Below are positions 1-5,917 of a stretch of 8,043 bases of DNA, piece by piece. The position numbers and the translations under genes are program-made. This stretch comes from DATGHS01 sp035307785 (GTDB lineage: Bacteria; Planctomycetota; Planctomycetia; Gemmatales; Gemmataceae): NCBI GenBank assembly GCA_035307785.1, contig DATGHS010000518.1, forward strand, positions 1-8,043. The letters run 5' to 3'. Position 1 is the first letter of the stretch. Every line of letters begins with the position of its first letter. Below the pieces are notes generated by a model. That model saw only the letters and a list, made by a program, of their open reading frames with translations, did not search any database and was not told the origin of the DNA.

Positions 1-1522
1 TGTCCTTGATGATCGCCCCGTTTTGCTTGACGACCACTTCGACATCATCATCGCCGCCTTCGATCACCAGCGTTCCTTTCGGAGTCTCCACGCGAATGAC
101 GGTGAAATAGACGATGCCGCCGACGGCGGCGAGCAGGGCCAATCCAACGGCCGTGATGAGCCAGCGGCTGCGCTTTATCGCTGCGGAGGCGGGCTTGGCT
201 ACTTTTTCTTTGGGCGATTTTCCTGACTGCCCACGCATATCCAAGGTGTCAGAGGCGGTTTTACCCTCTCCCCCCTTGTGGGGGAGGGACGGGGCGTGGG
301 GAAAGTGCCTGTCACCCCCACGCCATCCGTCCCCCATCAAGGGGGAGGGGAACTTGGCTTCCGCATGAGCATTGCCGCCTTCAAGTGCAGCCAATTCTTC
401 CGCCAGTTCATGAGCGCTGCCCGGCCGCGCATCGGGAGATTTGGAGAGCAATCGCACGATCAGATTCGACAATGCTGGCGGTACCGAAGGCTCGACCTCT
501 GCCGGCGGCGGCGGCGTGTGGTTCGCCAGGCTGTGCAATACCGCCATGAGGTTCAAGCCGGTGAAGGGACGGTTGCCGGTGGTCATCTGGTACAGAATGC
601 AGCCCAGGCTGAATAGGTCGCCACGGGCATCGACCGTTTGCCCCGCGGCCTGCTCCGGCGCCATGTACGAGGGGGTGCCGACCACAGTGCCGCTTTGGGT
701 AATGCGGTCGTCGGTTTCGCCGCCACGGGCCAGGCCGAAATCGAGGAGCTTCACGCGGCTCTTCTTACCTTCCAGCCAGACGTTGGCGGGCTTAATATCC
801 CGGTGGATAAGCCCGCCATCGTGCGCGGCCGCCAAGCCTTCGGCGATTTCCCGGCCGATGCGAAGAATCTCAGTCAACGGCGGCTTGGGCTCGCGCTGCA
901 AGCGCTCATCCAACGTTTCGCCGCGCAATAGCGGCATGACCAGGAACGGCGCGCCCTCCGCTTCGCCGACCTGATGCACCGTGACGATATGGTCGTGTTC
1001 AATCCGCGCCGCCGCGCGGGCTTCCCGCAGAAAACGGGCACGCGCCTGCGCGCTGGCGGCTGCTTCCGGCCGCATGACTTTGAGGGCCACTTCGCGCCGC
1101 AGCTGCGGATCTTCTGCAAGGTAAACGATGCCCATGCCGCCGGCGCCGAGCTGTTTGATGATGCGATAGCCGCCGAGTGTTCGCCCCGCGGCGGCCTTCT
1201 TCAGGTCTGCTTTTTCGGCTGGTGCATCAGTGTTTTGCGAGCTTGAAGGGTCGATGGTCGGCGACGAAGCGTTTGACCGCGCTGCAATTTGTTGCTGTAC
1301 GCGGTCAATCAGAGCTTTCACTTGCGGCGACGGCGCGGCCGGTGGGTCGTTAGCAAGCGTCTGGATCGACGCAAGTAGGGTGTCGCTGGCCCCAATGCGC
1401 GACGCGAGTTCATCCAGCCGCGAGGCATCGTTAAGCCCGGCCAAGTAATCGGCGGCCTCTTCGTCGGAAAGTTTGCCCAATAAAAGGTCTTGCAGCATCA
1501 CATCATCGGCAGCGTCGCTCAT
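1..1522 (-). CDS. Membrane-anchored Hanks-type Ser/Thr protein kinase (PknB-like), 3' end cut by window edge
   Basis: This gene encodes a eukaryotic-type Ser/Thr kinase expected to phosphorylate cytoplasmic proteins in response to an extracytoplasmic signal. The 507 visible residues read without a stop to the left edge. An acidic N-terminal segment (about 1-110) precedes the kinase domain (about 117-380). The domain has a glycine loop GAGGMG from G126, the ATP lysine K148 (VALKVM), the catalytic loop HRDIKPAN with D242, DFG at D261 and a GTPSYMAPE activation segment. All catalytic residues are present. A Gly/Pro-rich linker containing a translated palindromic repeat (about 391-420) leads to a transmembrane helix at about 454-476. 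After it comes the ETPKGTLVIE stretch typical of planctomycete kinases, so the missing part is an outer domain. The start at 1522 has GGAG six bases upstream. The gene follows the ECF sigma gene by 70 bases on the same strand, so co-transcription is likely. The substrate is unknown. Confidence 0.93.
   Translation of the reverse strand, partial: MSDAADDVMLQDLLLGKLSDEEAADYLAGLNDASRLDELASRIGASDTLLASIQTLANDPPAAPSPQVKALIDRVQQQIAARSNASSPTIDPSSSQNTDAPAEKADLKKAAAGRTLGGYRIIKQLGAGGMGIVYLAEDPQLRREVALKVMRPEAAASAQARARFLREARAAARIEHDHIVTVHQVGEAEGAPFLVMPLLRGETLDERLQREPKPPLTEILRIGREIAEGLAAAHDGGLIHRDIKPANVWLEGKKSRVKLLDFGLARGGETDDRITQSGTVVGTPSYMAPEQAAGQTVDARGDLFSLGCILYQMTTGNRPFTGLNLMAVLHSLANHTPPPPAEVEPSVPPALSNLIVRLLSKSPDARPGSAHELAEELAALEGGNAHAEAKFPSPLMGDGWRGGDRHFPHAPSLPHKGGEGKTASDTLDMRGQSGKSPKEKVAKPASAAIKRSRWLITAVGLALLAAVGGIVYFTVIRVETPKGTLVIEGGDDDVEVVVKQNGAIIKD
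263..352. repeat. Imperfect palindromic repeat element inside the kinase coding sequence
   Basis: The two halves, about 264-301 and 315-351, are imperfect reverse complements around a centre at about 302-314. Both begin from the outside with a CCCTCTCCCC-like run and end toward the centre with CGTGGGG or its complement. Each arm also folds on itself (C-run, short TTGT or ATCAA loop, G-run). It is translated in frame as a Gly/Pro/His-rich stretch in the linker between the kinase domain and the membrane helix. The composition and nested hairpins resemble REP-like intergenic repeats. That identity is inferred from structure, because no genome comparison was possible. Confidence 0.7.
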
Positions 1523-1592
1523 CGGAAACTCCAGGGCATCTATCTGTAATTACCAAAGGTCCATCCAATCTGTCTCGAAAATGCAAAAATAC

Positions 1593-2144
1593 TCAATCCA
1601 GCATTCCTTCAAGTTCCCGGCGCAACCGAGCCAGCACACGGGAGCGTGCCAAATACACGGCATTTACACTCATGCCGAGATCGCGAGCCACTTCCTTAGC
1701 AGGTCGATTCTCGGCAACCACCGCCCAGCAAGCTTTCCAGGTTTCCGGGTTGAAATCAGTCGTCATTACTTGCAGAGCCCGGCCAACCAGGTAGCGGCGG
1801 AATTCGGCCTCATCGGGTGGCTCAACGACACTCGGCCGCTCCAGAGTCTCGGCGGGGACGAACGCTGGCTGAGGCCGGCGCGAGCGCTTGCCGGCCGTTC
1901 GCGACAAGATTGTCCAGAGCCAGCCACGAAAGCTTCGTTTGGGATCGTACCGAAAGCTTGGGAGTTGCTCGAGCAGGATCGCGAACACGTCTTGAACCAG
2001 ATCGGCGGCTTCGGCTTCCTGGAGACCGAGCCGTCGGGCCCAGGCATCCAACAATGGCACGATAAGTTCGGCAAATCGCCGCCATGCTTCGGTATCGTCG
2101 AGTCGATGCAGGCGTAAAACCAGGCTAACCGGAGTCGAATCCAT
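1593..2144 (-). CDS. ECF-subfamily RNA polymerase sigma factor
   Basis: A 183-residue sigma70-family protein of ECF size, with region 2, a short linker and region 4 only. It would bind core RNA polymerase and direct it to a specific promoter set. Region 2 lies at about 10-85: a helix like WARRLGLQEAEAADLVQDVF, then FRYDPKRSFRGWLWTILSR, a signature common in planctomycete ECF factors. The linker is Pro/Glu-rich. Region 4 lies at about 125-178 and holds the helix-turn-helix AKEVARDLGMSVNAVYLARSRVLARLRREL. The ATG at 2144 starts just before the conserved region; no strong ribosome site precedes it. The gene sits directly upstream of the Ser/Thr kinase gene on the same strand. In this phylum such pairing suggests control by a kinase rather than by an anti-sigma factor. 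No anti-sigma gene is visible. Regulon unknown. Confidence 0.92.
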   Translation of the reverse strand: MDSTPVSLVLRLHRLDDTEAWRRFAELIVPLLDAWARRLGLQEAEAADLVQDVFAILLEQLPSFRYDPKRSFRGWLWTILSRTAGKRSRRPQPAFVPAETLERPSVVEPPDEAEFRRYLVGRALQVMTTDFNPETWKACWAVVAENRPAKEVARDLGMSVNAVYLARSRVLARLRRELEGMLD

Positions 2145-2185
2145 TGGCCATCGCGAATGGGAAAAACGGCTAATGACTAAACTAT

Positions 2186-2215
2186 GTTATGAGTGCGACT
2201 CGTGCATGGCACCAA
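2186..2215 (-). promoter_or_regulatory. Weak sigma70-like promoter candidate for the ECF sigma/kinase pair
   Basis: On the minus strand TTGGTG (2215-2210) and CATAAC (2191-2186) are separated by 18 bases, about 42 bases upstream of the sigma start. Both boxes deviate from consensus, so this is only a possible site. Confidence 0.2.
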
Positions 2216-2235
2216 ACGGCATGGCCCGCCGCCAA

Positions 2236-2296
2236 GCCGGGAGCGCCAGCGACCGGTGCGAGTGCCGGCAGCATTATAGTCAGTGGCGCTCCCGGC
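2236..2296. repeat. Long-looped perfect inverted repeat (REP-like hairpin)
   Basis: GCCGGGAGCGCCA at 2236-2248 is exactly reverse-complementary to TGGCGCTCCCGGC at 2284-2296. The 35-base loop contains its own small CCGG...CCGG hairpin. The element is intergenic and between divergent genes, so it cannot be a normal terminator for either. A structured repeat of the REP type is the most likely explanation; a regulatory cruciform is an alternative. Confidence 0.7.
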
Positions 2297-2307
2297 GAAG
2301 CCTTTCC

Positions 2308-2335
2308 CCCTCTCCCCTGCTTCGAGAGGAGAGGG
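2308..2335. repeat. Short hairpin of CCCTCTCC...GGAGAGGG type
   Basis: CCCTCTCC at 2308-2315 pairs with GGAGAGGG at 2328-2335 around a 12-base loop. The arm matches the outer motif of the palindrome inside the first kinase gene, so both may belong to one dispersed repeat family. It lies only 11 bases after the 13-bp inverted repeat. Confidence 0.55.
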
Positions 2336-2408
2336 AGTGGTTGCAGCCGCGCCGTGCTTGGGACTCTGTGGCATCTTCACTTAAACGCACTTTAGATCGT
2401 GCCGGCGT

Positions 2409-2436
2409 TTGACATCCCGCCACTTGCAGTTATGCT
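2409..2436 (+). promoter_or_regulatory. Sigma70-like promoter candidate for the HerA-type gene
   Basis: A perfect TTGACA (2409-2414) is followed after 16 bases by TATGCT (2431-2436), four of six matches to the -10 consensus. Transcription would begin near 2443, leaving a leader of about 45 bases before the start at 2488. Confidence 0.4.
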
Positions 2437-2487
2437 TGTCATGTCATCCCCACGCTATCGCATCGCCACGCCGCCGGAGCATTATCC

Positions 2488-4014
2488 ATGTCAGATTCGG
2501 AAGCGGGTCTTCTCGGCCGGACGGAACTCGATCCAACCTCGGCCACGAACGAACGGGTCCGATTTCGTGCCGCGGCCGACAAGCGCGATCGCGTCCTCCG
2601 CAACCAATTCGTTACGATTCAAGACGTGAGCAATCCCGGCCTAACGTTCCTCGGCCGCCTGGTGGGAGGCCCGTTCTTCCCGGAGGCCGACGGCATCGTG
2701 GGCGAAGTAGAAATTCACGGCGAAGTCCACGGCGCGCGCACGCGCAGCACCAACAGCCGGCCGGCGCCAGGTTCGTCCGTGGTCGCAATGTCGCCCGACG
2801 CCATTGCCGAATTGATCGGGGTCAGCGGCGGCATGCTCCTGGGCTGCCTCGCCGGGCGCGAAGACCTGCTTGTGCGTGTGGACAGCGATAGCAAGGAAGT
2901 CTTGCCGCGCAATGTCGGCATCTTTGGGACGGTGGGCTCCGGCAAATCGAATTCCGTGCAAGTGCTCATCGAGGAAGCAGCGGCTGCCGGCTGGGCCGTC
3001 ATCCTGATCGACCTGGAAGGCGAATATATCGAAATGGATCAGCCGACCACGCAGGAGGAATTGATTCCGATTCTACAGCGGTTCGGCCGCAAACCGGAAG
3101 GTCTGACCGATTTTAGCGTATACCACCCGGTTACCTGCTCCAGCCGCCGGGCCGACAGCAAGCCGTTTGCCCTGCGCCTGGCCGACTTCGAAAGCAGCGT
3201 CATCGGCGAATTGATCCAGACCACACTCGCCGAGCGGAATGCCCTGCTCGATTGCATCGACCATTTCGTGCAACGGTTCCACCCGAGTTGGTCCGGCACC
3301 AGCAAGGATCAGCTTCCGGCTCTGCTGGATGCGTCGCCCCAAGTGAAGTTGCCCTACACACTGCAAAACCTCCGCGGCCGCGTGGCCGAGCGCTCATCGC
3401 GCTCGACCGAAACGCTCGATTACGTCGGCCTGGGCAGCAAATTGCAATTGCTGCAACATGCGGGCGTTTTCGACCTGGTCGATTTGCGCAGCCTGGACCT
3501 GGGCGACATGCTGAAACCCGGCCGCGTGAGCGTGATCGACGTCAGCGTGGCTAACGACACGGTGAAAAACCTGGTGACGGCAGACCTGGTGCGCAAGGCG
3601 TTTGCCTGGAAGATGATGCACACGAACGCACCGGCCACGCTGGTAGTAATCGAGGAAGCGCACTCGTTCATGAGCCGGGAAAAAATCGCCACGATGCAAG
3701 CCACGCTGCACATGCTGCGCAACGTGACCCGCCGGGGCCGCAAGCACTGGCTAAGCCTGGCCTTCGTGAGCCAGCAGCCAGGCCACCTTCCGCCCGAGAT
3801 CTTCGAACTTTGCAACACGCGCCTGGTCCACACGCTGCGGAGCATGCACAACCTCGACGCGCTAATGGCCACAACCAGCGACGTGACGCGCGAACTATGG
3901 GCCCAATGCCCGCTGCTCGGCACTGGCGAAGCGATCTTCAGCACGCCGCAATTCCGCCGCAGCATTGTGGTGTCGGTGCGACCCGCGGCAAGCATGCGCC
4001 GGTTTGTGGAGTAG
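2488..4014 (+). CDS. HerA/DUF87-family hexameric ATPase (DNA translocase type)
   Basis: A complete 508-residue P-loop ATPase of the FtsK/HerA class, cytoplasmic, predicted to form a ring that moves along DNA. A beta-rich N-terminal part (about 25-130), consistent with a HAS-barrel, precedes Walker A GTVGSGKS (147-154, K153). A LIDLEGEY strand follows, as is usual in HerA relatives. Walker B is VVIEEAH (386-392) with E389/E390. Next come the basic RRGRK segment (from R415), the SQQP sensor motif (S428) and the NTRLVHTLRSMHNL segment. Length and motif order match known HerA proteins. The start is supported by GGAG at 2476-2479, eight bases upstream. In archaea HerA works with the nuclease NurA in end resection, and bacterial relatives pair with SIR2 or DUF4297 in phage defence. 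No such partner is visible here, so the role stays open. The gene appears monocistronic and converges on the DUF1559 gene. Confidence 0.88.
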   Translation: MSDSEAGLLGRTELDPTSATNERVRFRAAADKRDRVLRNQFVTIQDVSNPGLTFLGRLVGGPFFPEADGIVGEVEIHGEVHGARTRSTNSRPAPGSSVVAMSPDAIAELIGVSGGMLLGCLAGREDLLVRVDSDSKEVLPRNVGIFGTVGSGKSNSVQVLIEEAAAAGWAVILIDLEGEYIEMDQPTTQEELIPILQRFGRKPEGLTDFSVYHPVTCSSRRADSKPFALRLADFESSVIGELIQTTLAERNALLDCIDHFVQRFHPSWSGTSKDQLPALLDASPQVKLPYTLQNLRGRVAERSSRSTETLDYVGLGSKLQLLQHAGVFDLVDLRSLDLGDMLKPGRVSVIDVSVANDTVKNLVTADLVRKAFAWKMMHTNAPATLVVIEEAHSFMSREKIATMQATLHMLRNVTRRGRKHWLSLAFVSQQPGHLPPEIFELCNTRLVHTLRSMHNLDALMATTSDVTRELWAQCPLLGTGEAIFSTPQFRRSIVVSVRPAASMRRFVE

Positions 4015-4102
4015 AGAAGTGTTAAAGAATTCGCTGCAAGAGGCTTCAAATACGGACGTAGCAATTCGCCATAACAAGTTCTTCGGTTCGCCAAAGGGCA
4101 AG

Positions 4103-4969
4103 TCACCACGGCGCTTGAAAGTTCTCGCGCCCTTCGGGCGTAACCAACGCCCAGTATACGGTCGCGTCAATCCCTGGTGAAAGCGTTTGCACACTTCCAT
4201 CCATCATGGCAACTAGCATCCCGCCCCTGTGGGGAGTTTGCGCAAGGCGCGGATCGTAATTACTAACCGGAGGGGCGGCCTGGAAAGTCAAACCTGGCGC
4301 CGACCCAGTGCTAACGGGTGGGTCGCCCGCCGTTACAGGGTAGATATCGGGCGGAACGATGCCGTAGAGTCCGGGCGGGCTGGCGTGGAACTCGGCAAAG
4401 CTGGCACGGTGTGCGATTAACCCATCCGGAAACGCAACCGCCTGAGGAAAAAACCAACAGAATTGTGTTCCGCCGCGCCTGAAGGCGTAATGCTCAGCAA
4501 AGCCAATCGTGTTCGACGTGCCATCGGGAAAATTTTCTGGGTAGGTTGCTAGACGGTCAAAACACATGGCGTTTGCCGCGTAGCTCGAGAGGTTTTCCGT
4601 GTGGGCGAAATCGATCGTGGGGTCGGCTGGGCTGAGAAACATCTTGACCGAATGAAAGCTCGAATTGGGGAGGGTGCCAGCCTTGACCCCCGTATAGTAA
4701 TTCTCCTCTTCGACATAAGGCAAAATTGCGAAGAATAGAGATTCGGAGACATTCGGCGGGGCGCCCCCCAGCGAGGGGCACTGGCCGTTGTGGGCGTCGG
4801 AAAAATGATGGATCGCGATCGCGCATTGCTTCAGGTTGTTCATGCTTTTTGTTTTTGTGGCGGCCTCGCGCGCGCGCATGACCGCCGGTATCAGCAGGGC
4901 TAACATTACACCAACAATGGCAATTGCGACAAGCATTTCAACGATCGTGAAGCCCCTTCGGTTTTCCAT
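4103..4969 (-). CDS. DUF1559 pseudopilin-like secreted protein with type IV prepilin N-terminus
   Basis: A 288-residue planctomycete-type DUF1559 (SBP_bac_10) protein. The N-terminus MENRRG|FTIVE is a prepilin peptidase site, with cleavage after G6 and glutamate at mature position 5. It is followed by a hydrophobic helix and the usual RAREAA segment. Further family marks are LKQCAIAIHHF, PDGTSNTIGFAEH and, near the C-terminus, H247-X9-D257-G258, an exact H-X9-DG motif. The protein should be handled by a type II secretion or type IV pilus-like machine and exposed in the periplasm or on the surface; its precise job is unknown across the family. An in-frame ATG exists at 5065, but the start at 4969 is chosen because GGGAG (4981-4977) lies seven bases upstream and the prepilin signal begins there. 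It follows the small secreted-protein gene by 131 bases on the same strand and may share its transcript. Confidence 0.93.
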   Translation of the reverse strand: MENRRGFTIVEMLVAIAIVGVMLALLIPAVMRAREAATKTKSMNNLKQCAIAIHHFSDAHNGQCPSLGGAPPNVSESLFFAILPYVEEENYYTGVKAGTLPNSSFHSVKMFLSPADPTIDFAHTENLSSYAANAMCFDRLATYPENFPDGTSNTIGFAEHYAFRRGGTQFCWFFPQAVAFPDGLIAHRASFAEFHASPPGLYGIVPPDIYPVTAGDPPVSTGSAPGLTFQAAPPVSNYDPRLAQTPHRGGMLVAMMDGSVQTLSPGIDATVYWALVTPEGRENFQAPW

Positions 4970-5100
4970 TGTAACGCTCCCAATAGAAGTCAGGATTGGC
5001 CCCACAGCCTCGAATCGCCCGCCAAGCAGGGCGCGCGCGTGGGTCGCCGTCCGAAGCGTGACCATTCAAACAGCGCCGCACTGGCGCGCCAATAAGCATT

Positions 5101-5463
5101 TTACCTCACGACCTGATCGTTCATGTCTTTAGTCGTGAAGGTATTGGCCATCCCGTTGGCGGTGTAATAAAGAGTTACCTGGCACGGGTTATAGGTAGCG
5201 GCGGCGACGGACAAAGTTGAAGACCAAGTGTTGCCTGTGGGCTTGAAGGTGCTCTGCGTGGTCTGCGGTGGATTGGAGCCCTTTAGCGTTACCTGGTACT
5301 GAATGCTGGTCGCGGTCTCACCCTGGGCGACACTCCAAGTGCCCGACCCTTGTATTTGCTGCGGATTCCCGCCTGGATTCGGCGTATCCGTCAGACTAAT
5401 GGATGCGCCCATCAAGAACGGCAAGAAGCCGACAATGACGAGAACGGTAGTGATGCTTTTCAC
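5101..5463 (-). CDS. Small secreted beta-rich protein, function unknown, GTG start
   Basis: A 120-residue protein not assigned to a named family. Residues 1-20 (MKSITTVLVIVGFLPFLMGA) form a signal peptide with a likely signal peptidase I site after the Ala. The mature part is rich in Thr, Ser, Gln and Gly with alternating hydrophobic residues (for example IQYQVTLKG and CQVTLYYTANG), consistent with one Ig-like or similar beta-sandwich domain. It has a single cysteine, placed late, so it is not a lipoprotein. The start is GTG at 5463, fixed by a strong AGGAGG (5475-5470) six bases upstream. Small secreted proteins are often encoded next to DUF1559 genes in planctomycetes, and a shared role at the cell surface is inferred. 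An ECF-type promoter candidate lies about 45 bases upstream of the start. Confidence 0.8.
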   Translation of the reverse strand: MKSITTVLVIVGFLPFLMGASISLTDTPNPGGNPQQIQGSGTWSVAQGETATSIQYQVTLKGSNPPQTTQSTFKPTGNTWSSTLSVAAATYNPCQVTLYYTANGMANTFTTKDMNDQVVR

Positions 5464-5508
5464 GTTGTGCCTCCTTTGGAAAATCGATTCGAGTCATTCA
5501 GGTGAATG

Positions 5509-5537
5509 TAGACGACAATCCAAAACTTGCCGTTTCC
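5509..5537 (-). promoter_or_regulatory. ECF-type promoter candidate for the secreted protein/DUF1559 pair
   Basis: On the minus strand GGAAAC (5537-5532) is followed after 17 bases by CGTCTA (5514-5509). This resembles the general ECF pattern of a GGAAC-type -35 and a CGTC-type -10. Transcription would start near 5503, giving a leader of about 40 bases before the strong ribosome site and GTG start. Which sigma factor would use it is not known. Confidence 0.4.
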
Positions 5538-5702
5538 GCTGGCGGACCGGACTTTGGTTCCCAAACAATCATCCAGCCCGACACTAGACACTAGCGGGTA
5601 GAGCATTGGACTGCCTGTCGCCGTTGCTGGAACGGGCCAAACGATTTTGGGAGAAGTGCGCCGCGGTCCGTTAAAACTATTCCGCCGCGGGCATCGGTGG
5701 AT

Positions 5703-5719
5703 GGGGACTCAGCGTCCCC
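5703..5719. repeat. GC-rich hairpin flanked by a C8 run
   Basis: GGGGAC (5703-5708) and GTCCCC (5714-5719) form a perfect 6-bp stem around TCAGC. The C run continues to 5723 (eight C in all). No U-run follows on either strand, so an ordinary intrinsic terminator is unlikely. A structured repeat is more plausible. Confidence 0.45.
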
Positions 5720-5842
5720 CCCCTATATAAGCAATGGCGCAAAAACCGTTTCTCCTGTCAAAAAAAATGCGAATTCTGCAAGAAGATTCGTTGCTCGTTA
5801 CGGAGCAAAAACTCGCGGCGCTTCATGTGAACTCGCGGGCGG

Positions 5843-5870
5843 TTGAAACATAGCCAGCGGCGCGTAAAAT
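5843..5870 (+). promoter_or_regulatory. Sigma70-type promoter for the second ECF sigma gene
   Basis: TTGAAA (5843-5848) and TAAAAT (5865-5870) each match consensus at five of six positions and are 16 bases apart. Transcription would start near 5877, about 40 bases before the ATG at 5918. The -35 box overlaps the upstream alternative start codon at 5843, which argues against using that start. Confidence 0.5.
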
Positions 5871-5917
5871 CGAACCGAGGAATTCCGTCGCAAGTTGCTA
5901 CACAAGGAGGTTCTGCC

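Larger units (their letters stand above)
2145..2487. other. Divergent intergenic region between ECF sigma and HerA genes
   Basis: These 343 bases hold no convincing gene. They contain a 13-bp perfect inverted repeat (2236-2248 with 2284-2296), a second hairpin of CCCTCTCC/GGAGAGGG type (2308-2335) and a sigma70-like promoter candidate pointing at the HerA gene. A weak candidate points the other way. Short open frames here lack ribosome sites and run through the palindromes. Confidence 0.7.
5464..5917. other. Divergent control region between secreted-protein gene and second ECF sigma gene
   Basis: These 454 bases have no convincing gene. Moving right, they hold an ECF-type promoter candidate for the leftward genes (5509-5537), a tRNA-like but incomplete patch near 5595-5640, a GGGGAC/GTCCCC hairpin next to eight C (5703-5723) and an A-rich run at 5760-5767. 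Two small inverted repeats follow (CGAAT/ATTCG at 5770-5790, TTGCTC/GAGCAA at 5791-5808), then a sigma70-type promoter for the rightward sigma gene (5843-5870). Confidence 0.65.

Noticed and set aside
1473..2117. A 214-residue open frame on the plus strand
   Set aside because: It lies opposite the ECF sigma gene and the start of the kinase gene, has no recognisable motif and no ribosome site.
2409..2891. A 160-residue plus-strand frame overlapping the start of the HerA-type gene
   Set aside because: It is Arg/Pro-rich shadow coding. The HerA frame has the ribosome site and the conserved sequence.
4015..4102. Possible bidirectional terminator between the convergent HerA and DUF1559 genes
   Set aside because: No stable stem followed by a U-run could be drawn on either strand.
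3420..4109. A 229-residue open frame on the minus strand
   Set aside because: It is antisense to the HerA-type gene with its intact Walker motifs. It is rich in Arg, Ser and Cys and lacks any domain.
4970..5065. Extension of the DUF1559 protein by 32 residues to an upstream ATG
   Set aside because: The prepilin signal must lie at the N-terminus, and a good ribosome site precedes the internal ATG at 4969.
5065..5095. GCGCC/GGCGC mini-hairpin on the minus strand between the secreted-protein and DUF1559 genes, considered as a terminator or attenuator
   Set aside because: The stem is only five pairs and is followed by TGTTTG rather than a U-run, which is too weak to call.
5595..5640. A patch reading GGTAGAGCATTGGACT that resembles a tRNA D-arm and start of the anticodon arm
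   Set aside because: No acceptor stem, no closing anticodon stem and no T-arm (GGTTCGAATC-like) could be found at the right distances.
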